Source of the DNA: Temnopleurus reevesii
Lineage: Eukaryota; Echinodermata; Echinoidea; Temnopleuroida; Temnopleuridae
DNA: 64,000 nucleotides
Direction: 5' to 3'
Assembly (NCBI GenBank): GCA_036244855.1
Contig: BQKZ01001808.1
Span: 1-64,000 of the forward strand
The position numbers were made by a program, and so were the translations under genes. This document shows positions 57,501 to 60,500 of the stretch, one piece after another; position 1 is the stretch's first letter, and every line of letters begins with the position of its first letter. The notes beneath the pieces are model-generated. The model did no database searches and was not told where the DNA came from. It saw only the letters and a list, made by a program, of their open reading frames with translations.

Positions 57501-60500
57501 GGCGACCTGGCGAGGGTCGAGACGGCCCGTACACAACACATGTGGGCAGTTTATGTCATTCATGTAAATCCCCGCCCCGAAAGGGCGCAGATTATCGTTT
57601 GCATTGATGTAATGCGCGATGATTGGTCGAGGTCCAACTTCATTCGCTGCGTGTATTAATGGGCAATAAAACGAGCCGGCATAAAGAAAGGCGTGGCCAT
57701 CTTTGAGTAGGAAGATGATGTACCCCACCTCCTGACAAAATGCACCAAATATGCAGCGCAACGGGCTATCTTACAGCAGAGTCTAATGTTCTCTTCCGAC
57801 CAAATGACCTCAAAGAATCTGCTTGCGGATCGCAAAAATCATGACCTCATCCTGACCTTCATCCATTCTATTGGATTGAAAGTTTAACATAGATCATAAG
57901 AACTCCCAGCAGAAGCTTACCATACCAATATAAAAATCAATGAATACAGGAAAGTATAGTAACTAGAATATTGTTATAAGACACAGGACAGAACCAGTAT
58001 TATATGTTGTTTGCTAAATCAAGGTTTTTTCGAATTACCTCTAGCTACTGGTGTACGGGATGTAGATACGTCAAACACCATCAAAAAACAAAAACAAAGA
58101 AACAAAAAGGCGTGGCCATTTTTTCCGTTTTCCTCGCCGAGCCGCCGTTTGTCATGTTGCAGCTATAAATTTTGTCTTGCATTTATCGCCCAGTCCGCCG
58201 ACTTTTAATTTTCTTACTTAACCAATTTCGCCAGCTTCCGAGCAACCAAATACCATCAATTCTGTCACAGTTTTTGATTAAATAAATAAATGGAGTTTTG
58301 GTTCGTTTTGATTTGAAGATTTCAACCTGTTGCTCTTTGAGTGCTTATTCCAACACGTGTACACCACTTCGAGCTTGTCCCACCGTGCCATTACATTATC
58401 AACATCAAACTATATTAGAGAGTCAACTTTAGTCAATTCTTTTCAATTGCACACCCAAAAGGAATTCAAACTTCAATAGCATGGGCATGGCCAAAGAGGA
58501 CTGGATACCCATGATATTGCTAATGATCAAACCTACAAATTCATAGTTTTGGTAAGTTCCATTTTCTATCACTCTTTAATAAGAACATATACACAATGAA
58601 GAAAATAAAGCCCCAGTCATGTAGAGACCCGAAAGCAACTCAATCGAATACAGCTCTTTGTCAAGTTCACAGTTAACTGCCTCAGAACAACAAGTCTTGT
58701 TGAATATTGTTGCTTCCGGGCTTCTGTAACTGGGGATTTAGGCTTAAAAGAGGATGAAAAGCCAAAAAGCATTGGAAGATAATCAAAATTAACATCGTTC
58801 TTTGTCAGATTTTGCTGAGATATTACACATATATTCTCATCAGAATTTATGTGATAACATCAGATTCTTTGAAGGAGCTAAAACTAAATCCACACAGAAC
58901 TTAGACCTCCAATCATACAATATAATAGCTTTTACTGCATTCACTAATGCTGCAGTATGCCGCTTCGTGCACAGGTGCGCATAGTAATTTAAATTTGAAT
59001 CGTGAGTGAATACAATTGAATTATGTACACTAAATAATTGGCTTTCACAGAATGGTATGAGCACCCTCCTCAGCGACAAATGCTCTCTTCAGGCCATTGA
59101 CATACCGTGACTCATGTGCTCAATGAATTGAAGCCTTTTTCATGAATCTCACCAAAAGCGTGTAAGTGAATGGAATGCAGAGAAAGATGCCAAACATCTT
59201 GAAATGCAAAAATGAGAGGGAAATATATTACATCGAAAAAGATTGATTTAGGTCAGATTTTGCAGAAAAAATTCTCATACATGCATTTTAAGAGCCAAAA
59301 CTTAAGCTGCGCAGACCTTAGCCCTCCCTTCATATTCACTAATGCTGCAGTTCGCACCCACGTGCACAGGCGTTATTGGTTATCTCGAGTAGAATCAGGA
59401 ATGAATTCACCAGAATTATGTGTATGATGGGAGGTCCAACGTCTGCGCACCTAAACTGTAAAGCCTTAAAAAACATGAAGTCAATGAATATCATATTCAA
59501 TATATATCTGATATTATCACAAGCATCCTAAAGATTATGTGTGAGAAATATCTCAGCAAAGTATTACCAAGAACAATATAATTTAAGATGAAATAAAAAC
59601 CCCTCTCATAATCCTTCTCTGGATCCCATTCACTTTACACGCAGTTGATTTTTAGGAAAATTCTACATAATTACACTGAGTGCGCGAGTTACATCACGTG
59701 TGTCAATGAGGCGCAGAGGAAAATGCCCTTATAGAAATTGGTGAAAGGTCGTTATTTGGACATTGTTTAGCTTTCTTGTTTGTCTGATTTTACCTTTAAG
59801 TTCATTGACTGTCTATCTTTTAAATAATATTAGCATACATTTATTCCATTTCAGTTGCCAAGCAGTCTGGCATTTTCCTATTCTCTTCTTACTATTCAGA
59901 TATCACTTTCACCACCTGTCCATTCCCATCCTATCAATCTGCCATGCTCCTCCATTCCTTCTCTATTCAGGTGAGCTCACTCATTACATCATTCACCTGA
60001 CTCTTAAGTTCAGCTCATTAAGTTAAATTATTCTTACATTCTTACATGGTCATTCTCCTCATCCCTTTTGCCACATCATCCCTTATCTCTTATTGGTTCT
60101 TTTAATGAATGGGGTTGGTCCATTTTAGTTAGGTGTATCCACTTTCTCTTTTGTTTGTTGATTCATTTAAATATGCTGATATAATTTGATATGAACCGGC
60201 AGGCAAAGCAGCCATCTTGTTTTGATAATAAAATCAGAGCAGTACCGGACTTCATCGAGTCAAGTTCCCTTTCTCATACGAGTGTTCTCCTGAGTTCATC
60301 TTTAGTTTATCTCCACGCTACCCTTCATACTTAGAGGATTGAAAAAGACATTTTATTTTACACCTCAACATCGTTCATTTTCCCAGCCTACATTGGCTTT
60401 TACAGTACTTACTAATGCCACAGTCTGCTCCTTGAAAGCCTGGTGCACAGGTGCAATAGTAATCCCTTATAAGATCATGGCAAGTTGCTCCATTAAGGCA

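Larger units (their letters stand above)
56370..60412. other. 4.0 kb intron, largest in the window
   Basis: No exon-like frame with EGF or module features. It holds a short tandem pair (TTTTGGTTCCTAAGCAATCA at 57108 and 57197), a GC-rich patch, a family-1 fold-back element, a duplicated TTCACTAATGCTGCAG block (58938 and 59336) and a pyrimidine-rich run (59760-60090). A small missed exon cannot be excluded. Confidence 0.6.

Noticed and set aside
57447..57761. 104-codon minus-strand frame in the GC-rich patch
   Set aside because: It resembles no family I know and has no module phase or cysteine pattern; better explained by lack of AT-rich stops in a GC-rich patch.
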